From: Parahaliea aestuarii
GTDB taxonomy: Bacteria; Pseudomonadota; Gammaproteobacteria; Pseudomonadales; Halieaceae
NCBI RefSeq assembly: GCF_008064635.1
Contig: NZ_VRYZ01000004.1
Coordinates: 124,001-188,000, forward strand
Length of the DNA stretch: 64,000 nt
Reading direction: 5' to 3'
Part shown: positions 17,238 to 26,387 of the stretch, in pieces
Numbering within the stretch: position 1 is the stretch's first letter
Layout: each line of letters opens with the position of its first letter
Made by a program: the position numbers and the translations under genes
The notes under the pieces: generated by a model
Databases searched by the model: none
What the model saw: the letters and a program-made list of their open reading frames with translations, nothing else
What the model was told of the DNA's origin: nothing

Positions 17238-17825
17238 ATGATGCCGCGCCCCGCCCTGCTGCTACTGCGACACGCCACCTGCACCGCCCCTGCCGGCGCC
17301 TGCCTGGGCCAGCGCGATGTGCCGCTCGATAGCGCGGGAACATTGGCAGCGCAGGCTCTGGCGGATCACTGGCCCGCGCCGCTGCCCCGGCGGGTGTACT
17401 GCAGCGACCTGCGGCGCGCCCGCCAGACCCTGGCGCCCCTGTTGGCAAAAGACCCGGTGGACGTGTGCTACGACGCACGCCTGCGCGAGCTGTCCTTCGG
17501 CGCCTGGGAGGGCTGCCACTGGGACGCCCTGCACCGCGAACAGGAAGCGGCCTTCAGGCACTGGGGGGAACACTGGCTGGACAGCGCCCCGCCCGGCGGC
17601 GAGAGCGGCAACGACCTGTTCCACCGCGTGGGCGACTGGCACAGCGAGTGGCTCGCTTCCGGCGCGCCACCGGCACTGGTGGTGGCCCACGCCGGCCCTC
17701 TGCGCGCCCTGGCCTGCCTGCTGAACCAACTCGACCCAAAGCACCTGTTTGATATCGACCTTCCCCACTGCGCCCCCTGGCAGTCACCTGCACAGTCGTT
17801 TGACAAGGCCAGGGCCTGGAACTAG
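17238..17825 (+). CDS. cobC: Alpha-ribazole phosphatase (histidine phosphatase family)
   Basis: A 195-residue histidine phosphatase. The catalytic LLLRHATC motif (residues 8-15) supplies the phospho-accepting His, ELSFGAWEGCHWD is the family's second motif, and VVAHAGPLRALACLL holds the second catalytic His. The position between cobS and the B12 riboswitch supports CobC, which dephosphorylates alpha-ribazole-5'-phosphate or adenosylcobalamin-5'-phosphate, rather than a generic phosphoglycerate mutase. A strong promoter for the downstream riboswitch operon lies inside its last codons. Confidence 0.88.
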   Translation: MMPRPALLLLRHATCTAPAGACLGQRDVPLDSAGTLAAQALADHWPAPLPRRVYCSDLRRARQTLAPLLAKDPVDVCYDARLRELSFGAWEGCHWDALHREQEAAFRHWGEHWLDSAPPGGESGNDLFHRVGDWHSEWLASGAPPALVVAHAGPLRALACLLNQLDPKHLFDIDLPHCAPWQSPAQSFDKARAWN

Positions 17826-17829
17826 AGTG
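17800..17829 (+). promoter_or_regulatory. Sigma-70-like promoter for the riboswitch-btuB operon
   Basis: A perfect TTGACA (17800-17805), an 18-bp spacer and TAGAGT (17824-17829) overlap the 3' end of cobC. The expected transcription start, near 17836, is only a few bases before helix P1 of the cobalamin riboswitch. This placement makes the box credible. Confidence 0.62.
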
Positions 17830-17839
17830 GCCGCCCGTA

Positions 17840-17985
17840 CCAGGTGCCTGCCGCCCCGACAGTATCAACGTCGGAGGCTGGGCAGGTTAAATGGGAAGTG
17901 TGGTCGGTGCGCTCCAGTCAGCCCCGTTCCACCGCTGCCCCCGCAACGGTAATCAGCCCTGCTGTAAGCCCGATACCTGCCTGGT
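17840..17985 (+). promoter_or_regulatory. Cobalamin riboswitch (B12 element)
   Basis: A classic cobalamin-sensing leader. Helix P1 pairs ACCAGG (17840-17845) with CCTGGT (17980-17985). Between them lie the conserved blocks AGGTGCC, the GGTTAAATGGGAA stretch, the GCTGCCCCCGCAACGGTAA core and GATACCTGCC, in the right order and spacing. The expression platform runs to 18102. Its CCTCA at 18063-18067 could pair with the btuB ribosome-binding site TGAGG at 18091-18095, which would suggest translational control, with binding of adenosylcobalamin switching btuB off. The downstream genes (btuB, cob, btuCDF) are the standard targets. Confidence 0.95.
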
Positions 17986-18102
17986 GCGCACAACGATGGA
18001 GCGGAGGGCTTCATGCGAGGTTGTCCGGCACGCAGTTCGATGCCGTGTGCCCTGTTCCCCTCCCTCAGTCGCCACCACCGCCCTGGCAATTGAGGATTCA
18101 CA

Positions 18103-19983
18103 GTGAAAAAGTTTCTGCCGCTGGCCATTCTGGCCTCCACACCCACCCTGTACGCTGCAGTCAATGCTCCCGTCGGTGACCACCGCTCCGACTACAGCAT
18201 GGAAATGGAGGAAGTCATCGTCACCTCTTCCCGCGTGCCCATGCCCCTGCGTCAGGTGGGCACCTCGGTATCTGTCGTCACCGCCGAAGACATCCAGCAC
18301 CAGGGCTTTGATTCCCTGTTCGATGTGCTGCGCACCCAGCCCGGTGTCGCCGTGACCAATACCGGCGGCGCTGGCCAGACGACGTCCCTGCGCATCCGCG
18401 GCGAAGAGGGCTTTCGCACCAGGGCCTACATCGATGGCATCGATGTTTCGGATACGTCCTCCACCCAGCACAGCCCGCGCCTGGAAAACATCCTCAGCAG
18501 CGGCGTACAGCGGGTGGAAATCCTGCGCGGCCCCCAGGGATTGATGTACGGCGCCGATGCCGGCGGCGTGGTGAGCATTTCCACTCGCCGCGGCGAACCC
18601 GGCCTGCAGGGCGTGGTGAGCGCCGAGGGCGGCCGCTACGGTACCCGCCAACTGGCGGCGGATGTCGGCGGTGGCAACGAGCAGGTCGACTTCGCCCTGT
18701 CGGCAGCGGACTACACCAGCGACGGCTTCAACGCCCGCAGCGCCGACACCGACCTGCGCGATGACGACGGCTACGACAACACCACCCTGCACGGCCGCCT
18801 CGGCTGGAACGCCACCCAGGACCTGCGCCTGGAAGTCGTGGCGCGCAATACCGAGGGCGAAAGCGGGTACGACGACTGCTTCACCGTGGACACCTTCGCC
18901 CCCTCCAACGATTGCGGCAGCGACTACGAACAGGACGCCTGGCGCGCCTCGGCCACACTCCAGGCGGGACCCTTCGGCCACGAACTGGCCTACAGCGGCA
19001 ACGACACCGAGCGCCAGAACTACGCCGCCGACCTGCCCAGCTTTGGCGCCAAAGGCGGCCTCGACAAAATCAGTTACCTCGGCAATTTCAACGGCAGTGA
19101 CGCACTGCGCCTGGTCTACGGCGCCGAGCGCCTGAGCGAGTCCATCGACGATGGCACTTTTGATCGCGAGCGCGACCAGGACGGCTACTTCCTCGAGTAC
19201 CAGGGCGGCTTTGGCGATGCCCTGTTCATCACCGCTGGCGCCCGCCACGACGACAACGAGGACTTCGGCAGCTACACCACCTGGCGCGCCAGTGGCGCCT
19301 ATGTCATGGCCATGGGCAGTGGCGAACTCAAGTTCAAGGGCGCCTACGGCACCGGCTTTCGCGCTCCCAGCCTGTACGAGATCGCCTACAACGCGGGCAG
19401 CTTCGCCTACCCGCCCGCCTCCGCGGTCAGCCTGGACGCCGAGGAAAGCGCCGGCTACGACCTGGGCGTCGTATGGGCCAACGACGCCGGCCTCTACCTG
19501 GAAGCCATCTGGTTTGACCAGACCGTCTCCGACGCCATCTACTTCGACCTGGATACCTTCTCCGGCTACCTGCAGGACGACGGCGAGAGCGACTCCCGGG
19601 GTGTGGAACTTGCCGCCCAGGTACCGCTGGGGCAGACCTTCTCGGTGGTCGGTAACTACACCTACAATGAAACCGATGCCGCCGACGGCTCCACCCGCGT
19701 GCGCCGCCCGGAACACCTCGCCAACCTGAGCCTGAACTGGCAGCCCCTCGGCGGCGACCTGATGCTGGCCCTGCACCTGCGCACCGCGCGCGACGCCGTG
19801 GATACCGACGGCGCAGCACTGGACGACTACGAAGTCCTCGACCTGAATGCCAGCTACGCCCTGTGGCGCGGCCTGGAAGTCTACGGCCGGGTGGAAAACC
19901 TGCTGGACGAGGACTACGAGGAAGTGCGCGGCTACAACACCACCGGCGCGGCCGCCTACGCCGGCGTGCGCTATTCATTCTGA
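18103..19983 (+). CDS. btuB: TonB-dependent vitamin B12 receptor
   Basis: A 626-residue outer-membrane receptor for cobalamin and related corrinoids. A signal peptide (about residues 1-20) is followed by a TonB box within MEEVIVTSS (35-43), a plug domain with LRTQPGVAVTNTGGAGQTTSLRIRG and RVEILRGPQGLMYGADAGG, and a 22-strand barrel ending in AYAGVRYSF with the terminal Phe typical of BAM substrates. The start is a GTG with a GAGG ribosome-binding site 8 nt upstream, directly under the cobalamin riboswitch. The size is close to E. coli BtuB. It is the first gene of the operon. Confidence 0.94.
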   Translation: MKKFLPLAILASTPTLYAAVNAPVGDHRSDYSMEMEEVIVTSSRVPMPLRQVGTSVSVVTAEDIQHQGFDSLFDVLRTQPGVAVTNTGGAGQTTSLRIRGEEGFRTRAYIDGIDVSDTSSTQHSPRLENILSSGVQRVEILRGPQGLMYGADAGGVVSISTRRGEPGLQGVVSAEGGRYGTRQLAADVGGGNEQVDFALSAADYTSDGFNARSADTDLRDDDGYDNTTLHGRLGWNATQDLRLEVVARNTEGESGYDDCFTVDTFAPSNDCGSDYEQDAWRASATLQAGPFGHELAYSGNDTERQNYAADLPSFGAKGGLDKISYLGNFNGSDALRLVYGAERLSESIDDGTFDRERDQDGYFLEYQGGFGDALFITAGARHDDNEDFGSYTTWRASGAYVMAMGSGELKFKGAYGTGFRAPSLYEIAYNAGSFAYPPASAVSLDAEESAGYDLGVVWANDAGLYLEAIWFDQTVSDAIYFDLDTFSGYLQDDGESDSRGVELAAQVPLGQTFSVVGNYTYNETDAADGSTRVRRPEHLANLSLNWQPLGGDLMLALHLRTARDAVDTDGAALDDYEVLDLNASYALWRGLEVYGRVENLLDEDYEEVRGYNTTGAAAYAGVRYSF

Positions 19984-20011
19984 CTGACGCAGTAAAAAAG
20001 GAATCATTGCC

Positions 20012-20635
20012 ATGAGCGACAGCGACGAACAGCAACAGCGCCGCGAAAGCAAACACAAGGCCGCCATGCAGAAGCAGAAGGCCAAGGTAGACGCCCGCAT
20101 CGAAGAAGCCAGCACCGAGCGCGGCGTGGCGGTGCTGGTGACCGGCAACGGCAAGGGAAAATCCAGCTCCGCCTTCGGCATGGTGCTGCGCGCCCTCGGT
20201 TACGGCCAGAAAGTCGGCGTGGTGCAGTTCATCAAGGGTGAGCAGTTGTCCGGCGAGGAACTGTTTGTACGCGACCATCTGCCGCAGGTGGATTTCTACC
20301 AGATGGGTACCGGCTTTACCTGGAACACCCAGGATCGCAGCGGTGACATCGCCGCCGCCCGGACGACCTGGGAGAAGGCGCTGGCGATGCTGCAGGACCC
20401 GGCGTACGACCTGGTGGTGCTGGACGAGCTGACTTACATGATCGGCTACGACTACCTGCCCGAGCAGGAAATCATCGACGCCATCGCCAACCGCCCGTGC
20501 GAACAGAGCGTGGTGATCACCGGTCGCGGTGGTGGCTCCGCCCTGCAGGAGGTGGTCGATACCGTCTCCGAGGTCAAGGACGTGAAACACGCTTTCCGCG
20601 CCGGCATCAAGGCCCGTCGCGGCGTTGATTACTAG
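20012..20635 (+). CDS. cobO: Corrinoid adenosyltransferase (CobO/BtuR family)
   Basis: A 207-residue ATP:co(I)rrinoid adenosyltransferase that forms the cobalt-adenosyl bond on corrinoids such as cobyrinic diamide, cobinamide or cobalamin. A Lys/Glu-rich N-terminal arm precedes the P-loop GNGKGKSS (residues 45-52). VGVVQFIKGEQ, the VVLDELTYMIGYDYL Walker-B-like block and VVITGRGG are family motifs. It lies 28 bp after btuB and is the only adenosyltransferase gene in the window. Confidence 0.94.
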   Translation: MSDSDEQQQRRESKHKAAMQKQKAKVDARIEEASTERGVAVLVTGNGKGKSSSAFGMVLRALGYGQKVGVVQFIKGEQLSGEELFVRDHLPQVDFYQMGTGFTWNTQDRSGDIAAARTTWEKALAMLQDPAYDLVVLDELTYMIGYDYLPEQEIIDAIANRPCEQSVVITGRGGGSALQEVVDTVSEVKDVKHAFRAGIKARRGVDY

Positions 20636-20653
20636 TGTCCCGTCCCGTATATA
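20625..20653 (+). promoter_or_regulatory. Candidate internal promoter ahead of cobQ
   Basis: TTGATT (20625-20630), a 17-bp spacer and TATATA (20648-20653, followed by AC) straddle the cobO stop codon. It is the most AT-rich spot in the cob operon and lies 48 bp before the cobQ start. If active, it would let cobQ and later genes escape the riboswitch. Confidence 0.45.
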
Positions 20654-20700
20654 ACTTGCCATTCTGCGTGGCCCACAGGGCCTGTGGCGCGGAGCACTAG

Positions 20701-22161
20701 GTGAACCCGCCATTTGCACTGATGGTGCAGGGCACCACGTCCGACGCCGGCAAGAGCATTCTGGTAACCGGCCTGTGCCGGGTGCTGCACCGCCGCGGCG
20801 TCAGGGTAGCGCCCTTCAAACCGCAGAACATGTCGCTGAACAGCGCCGTCACCGAGGACGGCGGCGAAATCGGTCGCGCCCAGGCCCTGCAGGCCCAGGC
20901 GGCGGGTATCGCCCCCCACAGCGACATGAACCCGGTACTGCTCAAACCCACCAGCGACACCGGCGCCCAGGTAATCCTGCGCGGCCGCGCCCAGCGCAAC
21001 CAGGACGCCCGCCAGTACCACGACTACAAAAAGGTGGCGATGGACACCGTGCTGGCAGCCTGGGACGCCCTGGGCAGCCAGTACGAGGCCCTGATGGTAG
21101 AGGGCGCAGGCAGCCCTGCGGAAATCAACCTGCGCGCCAACGACATCGCCAACATGGGCTTTGCCGAGCGAGTGGACTGCCCGGTGATCATTGTCGCCGA
21201 CATCGACCGCGGCGGCGTCTTCGCCCACCTGGTCGGCACCCTGGAACTGCTCTCTCCCAGTGAACAGGCGCGGGTACAGGGCTTTGTCATCAACCGCTTT
21301 CGCGGCGACATCAGCCTGCTGCAGCCGGGTCTGGACTGGCTGGAGGAGCGCACCGGCAAACCGGTGCTGGGCGTTCTACCCTATCTACAGCAACTGCAGC
21401 TGGACGCCGAGGACGCCATCGACACCAGCCAGGGCGACAAGGACGATCACTGCCTGCAGGTGGTCGTGCCGGTGTTTCCGCGCATCTCCAACCACACCGA
21501 CTTCGACGCCCTGCGCCAGCATCCCCAGGTGGAGCTGCATTACGTTCCGCCCGGGCGGCAACCGCCGCCGGCGGACCTGGTCATCCTGCCCGGCAGCAAG
21601 AACGTGCGGGGCGACCTTCGCTGGCTTAAACAGGCCGGCTGGCAGGATTACCTGGTCCGCCACCTGCGCTACGGCGGGCGAGTGCTGGGCATCTGCGGCG
21701 GCTACCAGATGCTGGGAGCCAGCATTGAAGACCCGGGCGGTATCGAGGAGGCTGCGGGGCGCAGTACCGGTCTCGACCTGCTGCCCCTGCACACCGTGCT
21801 GGAAAGTGAAAAGGCCCTGCACCGGGTACGCGGCACACTACCCGGTGGCGAGACCATCAGCGGCTACGAAATCCACTGCGGGAAGACACCGCTGCCCAGC
21901 GGACTGGCGCCCTTTGCCCGGCTCGATGACGGCCGCCTGGATGGCTGCCGCAGCGCCGATGGCCAGATTGCCGGCACCTACCTGCACGGCTTGTTCGACA
22001 GCCCCGATGCCTGCCGCGCCCTGCTCACCTGGGCCGGGCTGGCCCAGGCCAGGGCCGAGGACAGGGAAGCACTGCGCGAGGCGGAGATCGATCGCCTGGC
22101 GGACTGCCTGGAACAACACCTGGACCTGGCCCGCCTGTTCCCGCAGTGGTGTGCCCAATGA
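20701..22161 (+). CDS. cobQ: Cobyric acid synthase
   Basis: A 486-residue glutamine-dependent amidase that converts adenosylcobyrinic acid a,c-diamide to adenosylcobyric acid through four ATP-driven amidations. The N-terminal [20 protein letters not shown] is the modified P-loop of the dethiobiotin-synthetase fold. The C-terminal class I glutaminase domain has the nucleophile Cys in [11 protein letters not shown] and the His in GTYLHGLFD. The start is a GTG with GGAG 6-7 nt upstream. The stop overlaps the btuC start (ATGA). No cobB/cbiA, cbiB or cobD gene accompanies it here. Confidence 0.95.
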   Translation: MNPPFALMVQGTTSDAGKSILVTGLCRVLHRRGVRVAPFKPQNMSLNSAVTEDGGEIGRAQALQAQAAGIAPHSDMNPVLLKPTSDTGAQVILRGRAQRNQDARQYHDYKKVAMDTVLAAWDALGSQYEALMVEGAGSPAEINLRANDIANMGFAERVDCPVIIVADIDRGGVFAHLVGTLELLSPSEQARVQGFVINRFRGDISLLQPGLDWLEERTGKPVLGVLPYLQQLQLDAEDAIDTSQGDKDDHCLQVVVPVFPRISNHTDFDALRQHPQVELHYVPPGRQPPPADLVILPGSKNVRGDLRWLKQAGWQDYLVRHLRYGGRVLGICGGYQMLGASIEDPGGIEEAAGRSTGLDLLPLHTVLESEKALHRVRGTLPGGETISGYEIHCGKTPLPSGLAPFARLDDGRLDGCRSADGQIAGTYLHGLFDSPDACRALLTWAGLAQARAEDREALREAEIDRLADCLEQHLDLARLFPQWCAQ

Positions 22162-23192
22162 GCGGCCACAGCGCGCTTTTTTCCCGCGGCGTGCTGGCCG
22201 GCCTGCTCATCCTGCTGCCCCTGTGCATGCTGGTGGCGCTGGGCAGCGGCGCAGTGACCCTGTCTCCGCTGCAGGCTGTGGTCGGCATCGGCGACTGGTG
22301 GCGCGGCGAATACAGCCAGGCCGGGGTCATCGTCGGCCAGATTCGCCTGCCGCGAGTATTGCTGGCGGCACTGGTGGGCGCGGTGCTGGCCACCTCCGGC
22401 GCGGCCATGCAGGGCCTGTTCCGCAACCCGCTGGCGGACCCCTCACTGATCGGCGTCACCGCCGGCGCCTCACTCGGCGCCAGCGTGGTGATTGTGCTGG
22501 CGGGATCGAACCTGCAGGGACTTAGCGCCGTCACCGCGGTATCCACCGGCGCCTTCACCGGCGGCCTGCTGGCGGTGTTGGTGGTGTATCGCCTAGCTGC
22601 GTCGGACACCGGCACCTCCGTGGCCACCATGCTGCTGGCGGGCATCGCTATCTCGGCCCTGGCGGGGGCGCTGGGTAACCTGCTGGAATTCCACGCCGAC
22701 AGCGAGGCCCTGCGCCGCATCAGCCTGTGGCAGATGGGTGGCCTGGACGGTGCCAACAATGAGCGGCTGGCCTTTGCCGCCGTTGTCAGTTTCTTTGTGC
22801 TGGGTTGCCTGCCGCTATTTGCCCGCCGCCTCAATGCCCTGCTACTGGGCGAGTCCGAGGCCCGCTACCTCGGCATTAATGTGGAATTCACCAAGCGCGC
22901 CCTGGTGGTACTGGTGGCCATCGGTGTCGGCGCCTCGGTAGCCCTGGCCGGCACTATCGCCTTCGTCGGGCTGGTGGTGCCGCATATCATGCGCATGCTG
23001 GTGGGGCCGGATCACCGCCTGCTGCTACCGGCGTCGGCCCTCGCCGGCGCCGCATTGCTGGTGGTGGCGGACAACCTGGCGCGGGTGGTGATGGCCCCCA
23101 CAGAACTGCCGGTGGGCATTGTCACCGCGATTGTCGGTGTGCCGTTTTTCATCTCCCTGCTGCGACAGCGCTCGCACTACGGTATGCAGTAA
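22158..23192 (+). CDS. btuC: Cobalamin ABC transporter permease (FecCD family)
   Basis: A 344-residue inner-membrane permease of the FecCD/BtuC type with about ten helices. [45 protein letters not shown] (about 50-95) is the family hallmark, and [23 protein letters not shown] is the cytoplasmic loop that contacts the ATPase. The ATG at 22158 overlaps the cobQ stop. The substrate, B12 or cobinamide, is inferred from the operon, since iron-siderophore permeases look the same. It pairs with the ATPase and binding protein encoded downstream. Confidence 0.9.
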   Translation: MSGHSALFSRGVLAGLLILLPLCMLVALGSGAVTLSPLQAVVGIGDWWRGEYSQAGVIVGQIRLPRVLLAALVGAVLATSGAAMQGLFRNPLADPSLIGVTAGASLGASVVIVLAGSNLQGLSAVTAVSTGAFTGGLLAVLVVYRLAASDTGTSVATMLLAGIAISALAGALGNLLEFHADSEALRRISLWQMGGLDGANNERLAFAAVVSFFVLGCLPLFARRLNALLLGESEARYLGINVEFTKRALVVLVAIGVGASVALAGTIAFVGLVVPHIMRMLVGPDHRLLLPASALAGAALLVVADNLARVVMAPTELPVGIVTAIVGVPFFISLLRQRSHYGMQ

Positions 23193-23968
23193 TGGCCGTG
23201 CTCTGTGTAGAAAAGGCCGGCGCCGCGCCCTGGGGCAGCCCTCTGCTGGCGGACATCGAGGTGACCCTGGCGGCCGGGGAAGTGCTCGCCATCCTCGGCC
23301 CCAATGGCGCCGGCAAGTCCACCCTGCTGCACACCCTGGCGGGCGGTATTGCCCACTCCGGTCGCATCCTGCTGGGCGGCAGAGAACTGTCCGCCTGGGC
23401 ACGGGACGAACGGGCCCGGGCGCTGGCCCTGCTGCCCCAGCAGTCGCCTCTCAATTTTCCCTTTAGCGTCGAGGAAGTGATCCAGCTGGGTCGCACCCCC
23501 CACGCCAGCGGCGCGGCGGTAGACAGCGCCATCCTGGCGGAGGTCATGGACGCCACCGACACCACCCGCCTGCGCCAGCGTCTCTATACCCGCCTGTCCG
23601 GCGGCGAGCGCCAGCGGGTACAACTGGCCCGGGTGCTGGCCCAGCTGTGGCGTGCCGAAGACAGCGAGGTACGACTGCTGTTGCTGGATGAACCCACCGG
23701 CGGCCTCGACCTGGAACACCAGCGCCTGATCATGGACACCCTCGCCCGCCTCGCGGCCCAGGGCTGCGCTGTGGTGATGGTGTTGCACGATTTCAATCTG
23801 GCCGCCAGCCGGGCGCAACAGCTGCTGGTTCTCCAGGAGGGACGACAGGCCCGCCTCGGCTCGCCGCAGGCGGTGCTGACCAGGGCTACGTTCCGGGAAA
23901 TATTTCAGGTGGACGTACACATCGGCGCCCACCCGCGCAGCGGCGCACCGCTGGTATTACCGACATGA
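23192..23968 (+). CDS. btuD: Cobalamin ABC transporter ATP-binding protein
   Basis: A 258-residue ABC ATPase. Walker A is GPNGAGKST (about residues 35-43), the Q-loop is in LLPQQSP, the signature is LSGGERQRVQLARVLAQL, Walker B is LLLLDEPTGGLD, and the switch His is in VVMVLHDFNLA. Start and stop of neighbours overlap (TAATG with btuC, ATGA with cobU). This fold also serves haem and siderophore uptake (HmuV, FhuC), so the cobalamin assignment rests on position. Confidence 0.91.
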   Translation: MAVLCVEKAGAAPWGSPLLADIEVTLAAGEVLAILGPNGAGKSTLLHTLAGGIAHSGRILLGGRELSAWARDERARALALLPQQSPLNFPFSVEEVIQLGRTPHASGAAVDSAILAEVMDATDTTRLRQRLYTRLSGGERQRVQLARVLAQLWRAEDSEVRLLLLDEPTGGLDLEHQRLIMDTLARLAAQGCAVVMVLHDFNLAASRAQQLLVLQEGRQARLGSPQAVLTRATFREIFQVDVHIGAHPRSGAPLVLPT

Positions 23969-24480
23969 AACAACTGATTCTGGGCGGTGCCCGCAGCGGC
24001 AAGAGCGGTCACGCCGAAGCCAGCGCCCACGCCACCGGCAAGCAGGTTCACTACATCGCCACCGCCACGGCCGGCGATACTGAAATGAGCCAGCGTATCG
24101 CCCATCACCGGGCGCGCCGCGATCCGCAGTGGACCCTGCACGAGGAGCCACTGGATCTCCATCGGGTCCTGCGGGACAACAACCGTTCCGAAAACTGCCT
24201 GCTGGTGGACTGTCTGACCCTGTGGCTCAGCAACTGCCTGGCCGCGGACTGCTGGGAGGGGAAACGGGATCGCTTTGTGGACACGCTGGACACCCTGGAG
24301 GCCGACCTGATTCTGGTCAGCAACGAAGTGGGCAGCGGCATCGTTCCCCTCGGGGAGCTCAGCCGACGCTTTGTCGACGAGGCTGGCTGGCTGCACCAGA
24401 CCCTGGCCCGGCACTGCCAGCGAGTAACCCTGGTCTGCGCCGGCCTGCCATTGAAGCTGAAGGACGAGAGCGCCACATGA
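23965..24480 (+). CDS. cobU: Adenosylcobinamide kinase/guanylyltransferase
   Basis: A 171-residue bifunctional enzyme that phosphorylates adenosylcobinamide and then adds GMP to form adenosylcobinamide-GDP. The P-loop is GGARSGKS at residues 6-13. HHRARRDPQW contains the His that accepts GMP, DCLTLWLSN is the Walker B-like block, and SNEVGSGIVP is a CobU/CobP signature. It overlaps btuD and cobT by 4 bp on each side. Its product is the substrate of CobS, encoded upstream of the riboswitch. The equivalent Pseudomonas name is CobP. Confidence 0.94.
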   Translation: MKQLILGGARSGKSGHAEASAHATGKQVHYIATATAGDTEMSQRIAHHRARRDPQWTLHEEPLDLHRVLRDNNRSENCLLVDCLTLWLSNCLAADCWEGKRDRFVDTLDTLEADLILVSNEVGSGIVPLGELSRRFVDEAGWLHQTLARHCQRVTLVCAGLPLKLKDESAT

Positions 24481-25523
24481 ACTGGATTGAAGCCCCCTGC
24501 GCCGCGCCCAGCGCCCGGCACCGCGACGCGGCCCTGGCCCACCAGGGCCAGTTGACCAAGCCCCCCGGATCCCTCGGGCGGCTGGAGCAGGTCGCCGTGG
24601 ACTTTGCCGGCTGGCAGTCCACCGCGCAGCCGGTACTGGAGCGCATTGCGGTGCGTGTCTTCGCCGCCGACCACGGTATCAGCCGCCAGGGCGTATCGGC
24701 CTTCCCTGCGGAAGTCACCGCGCAGATGATCGCCAACTTCTGCCGCGGCGGCGCCGCCATCAGCGTGCTGAGCCGGGACATGGGGGCGGATTTTGCCGTG
24801 GTGAATCTCGGCACCTTCGAACCGGTGTCCGACGCCCCCGGGCTGCACAATCTGCAGCTGGCACCGGGCAGTGGGGACTTCAGCAGCGGGCCGGCGCTCA
24901 ACGAAGCCCTGCTGGAAGCCTGCCTCGAGGCCGGCAGGTCACAGGTAGACGCCCTGGACTGCGAACTGTTTATCGCCGGCGACATGGGCATTGGCAACAC
25001 CACCAGTGCCGCCGCCCTCTGCGCAGCTCAGCTGGCATGGGACGCCCAGGCGGTGACCGGCCGGGGAACCGGCATCGATACGGCCACCCTGCAACACAAA
25101 CGCCAGCTGATTGACACCGCCCTCGCCCGCCATCGCGCGCGACCCGACAATCCGCTGCGCAACCTGCGCTGCCTGGGCGGGCTGGAAATCGCCGCGATCT
25201 GCGGCGCCTACCTGCGCTGTGCCCAGCGTGGAATTCCGATCCTGGTGGACGGATTCATCGCCACCGCGGCCGCCCTGGTGGCCGCGGCCATCAACCCGGG
25301 CCTGCGCCCCTGGCTGCTGGCCGCCCACTGCTCTGACGAAAACGCTCACGCCCGGGTGCTCGCCGCCATGCACCTGCGGCCCCTGCTCGACCTCGGCATG
25401 CGCCTCGGGGAAGGCAGCGGCGCCGCAGTGGCCGTTCCATTGCTGCGCTCGGCCCTGGCCCTGCACCGCGACATGGCCACCTTTGTCCAGGCCGAGGTCA
25501 ACGCGGGAGCGACACCGGAATGA
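24477..25523 (+). CDS. cobT: Nicotinate-nucleotide--dimethylbenzimidazole phosphoribosyltransferase
   Basis: A 348-residue enzyme that makes alpha-ribazole-5'-phosphate from a lower-ligand base and nicotinate mononucleotide. The N-terminal TKPPGSLGRLEQVAV motif, FAADHGISRQGVSAFP, the MGIGNTTSAAALCAA block and the RTFxx-type C-terminal region with VDGFIATAAAL are all present. The frame is open far upstream, but ATG at 24477 overlaps the cobU stop and gives the usual length. No bluB is nearby, so the base (dimethylbenzimidazole or another) is probably scavenged or made elsewhere. Confidence 0.94.
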   Translation: MNWIEAPCAAPSARHRDAALAHQGQLTKPPGSLGRLEQVAVDFAGWQSTAQPVLERIAVRVFAADHGISRQGVSAFPAEVTAQMIANFCRGGAAISVLSRDMGADFAVVNLGTFEPVSDAPGLHNLQLAPGSGDFSSGPALNEALLEACLEAGRSQVDALDCELFIAGDMGIGNTTSAAALCAAQLAWDAQAVTGRGTGIDTATLQHKRQLIDTALARHRARPDNPLRNLRCLGGLEIAAICGAYLRCAQRGIPILVDGFIATAAALVAAAINPGLRPWLLAAHCSDENAHARVLAAMHLRPLLDLGMRLGEGSGAAVAVPLLRSALALHRDMATFVQAEVNAGATPE

Positions 25524-26383
25524 AAGCAGGACTCTTCGCACTGCTGCTGGCGCTGGCAGGTTCCGCCGCGTGGGCGGTGGAAGTCATCGACGCCACCGGA
25601 CGTACCGTTCACCTGGAGCAGCCGGCACAACGTATCGTTGCGCTGGCGCCGCACGTGGTAGAAAACGCCTTCAGCGCAGGGGCCGGAGAACGCCTGGTGG
25701 GGGCGGTAAGCTACAGCAACTACCCGGCAGCGGCCCGCGACATCCCCCGCGTGGGCAGCTACCAGGCCTGGAGCCTGGAAAGCATCGTGGCGAAGAATCC
25801 GGACCTGGTGTTGATGTGGGGCTCCGGCAACAGCCTGGAAGGCCTGCCGGCGCTGGAGCAGCTCGGTATCGCGGTGTACATCAGTGAACCCAAACGGCTG
25901 GAGGATATCCCCGCCACCCTGCGCGCCATCGGCCAACTCGCCGGCACCGGCGACGTCGCCGAACGCAACGCCCTCGCCTTCGAGGAAAAACTGGCCAGGC
26001 TGCGTGAAAACGTCGCCACCGGCCCGGCGCGGCGGGTGTTCTACGAGGTCTGGAACCAGCCCCTGCAAACCATCAACGGCGACCAGTACCTGAGCGACGT
26101 GATTACCCTTTGCGGCGGCCGCAATATCTTCGCAGACTCACCCCACATTGCCCCGCGTATCAGCGTGGAGGCGGTACTGGCCCGGGACCCGGAAATCATT
26201 ATCGCCAGCGGTATGGGCGACGCCCGCCCGGAATGGCTGGATGACTGGCAGGCTTACCCCCACCTCACCGCGGTGCGCAACAAGGCCCTGTTTTTTATCC
26301 ACCCGGATCTGCTGCAGCGGCCCACCACACGCCTGCTGGACGGCGCCCAGACCTTGTGCGAGCAGATTGCCAGCCAGCGCTAG
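25520..26383 (+). CDS. btuF: Periplasmic cobalamin-binding protein
   Basis: A 287-residue exported substrate-binding protein of the helical-backbone BtuF/FhuD type. A signal peptide (about residues 1-18, ending AAWA) precedes IDATGRTVHLEQPAQRIVALAPHVVENAFSAGA, VGSYQAWSLESIVAKNPDLVL and the C-terminal lobe with RISVEAVLARDPEIIIAS. It is the last gene of the operon and completes the BtuCDF importer. It overlaps cobT by 4 bp. Its stop is 4 bp from the convergent M61-like gene, and the 3' gap has no convincing terminator. Confidence 0.9.
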   Translation: MKAGLFALLLALAGSAAWAVEVIDATGRTVHLEQPAQRIVALAPHVVENAFSAGAGERLVGAVSYSNYPAAARDIPRVGSYQAWSLESIVAKNPDLVLMWGSGNSLEGLPALEQLGIAVYISEPKRLEDIPATLRAIGQLAGTGDVAERNALAFEEKLARLRENVATGPARRVFYEVWNQPLQTINGDQYLSDVITLCGGRNIFADSPHIAPRISVEAVLARDPEIIIASGMGDARPEWLDDWQAYPHLTAVRNKALFFIHPDLLQRPTTRLLDGAQTLCEQIASQR

Positions 26384-26387
26384 GCGC

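Noticed and set aside
17953-19776. A 607-codon open frame antisense to btuB and crossing the riboswitch
   Set aside because: It overlaps a clear riboswitch and receptor gene, has shadow-type composition and shows no motif.
24129-25523. Extended start of cobT inside cobU
   Set aside because: The ATG at 24477 overlaps the cobU stop like every other junction here and gives the normal CobT length.
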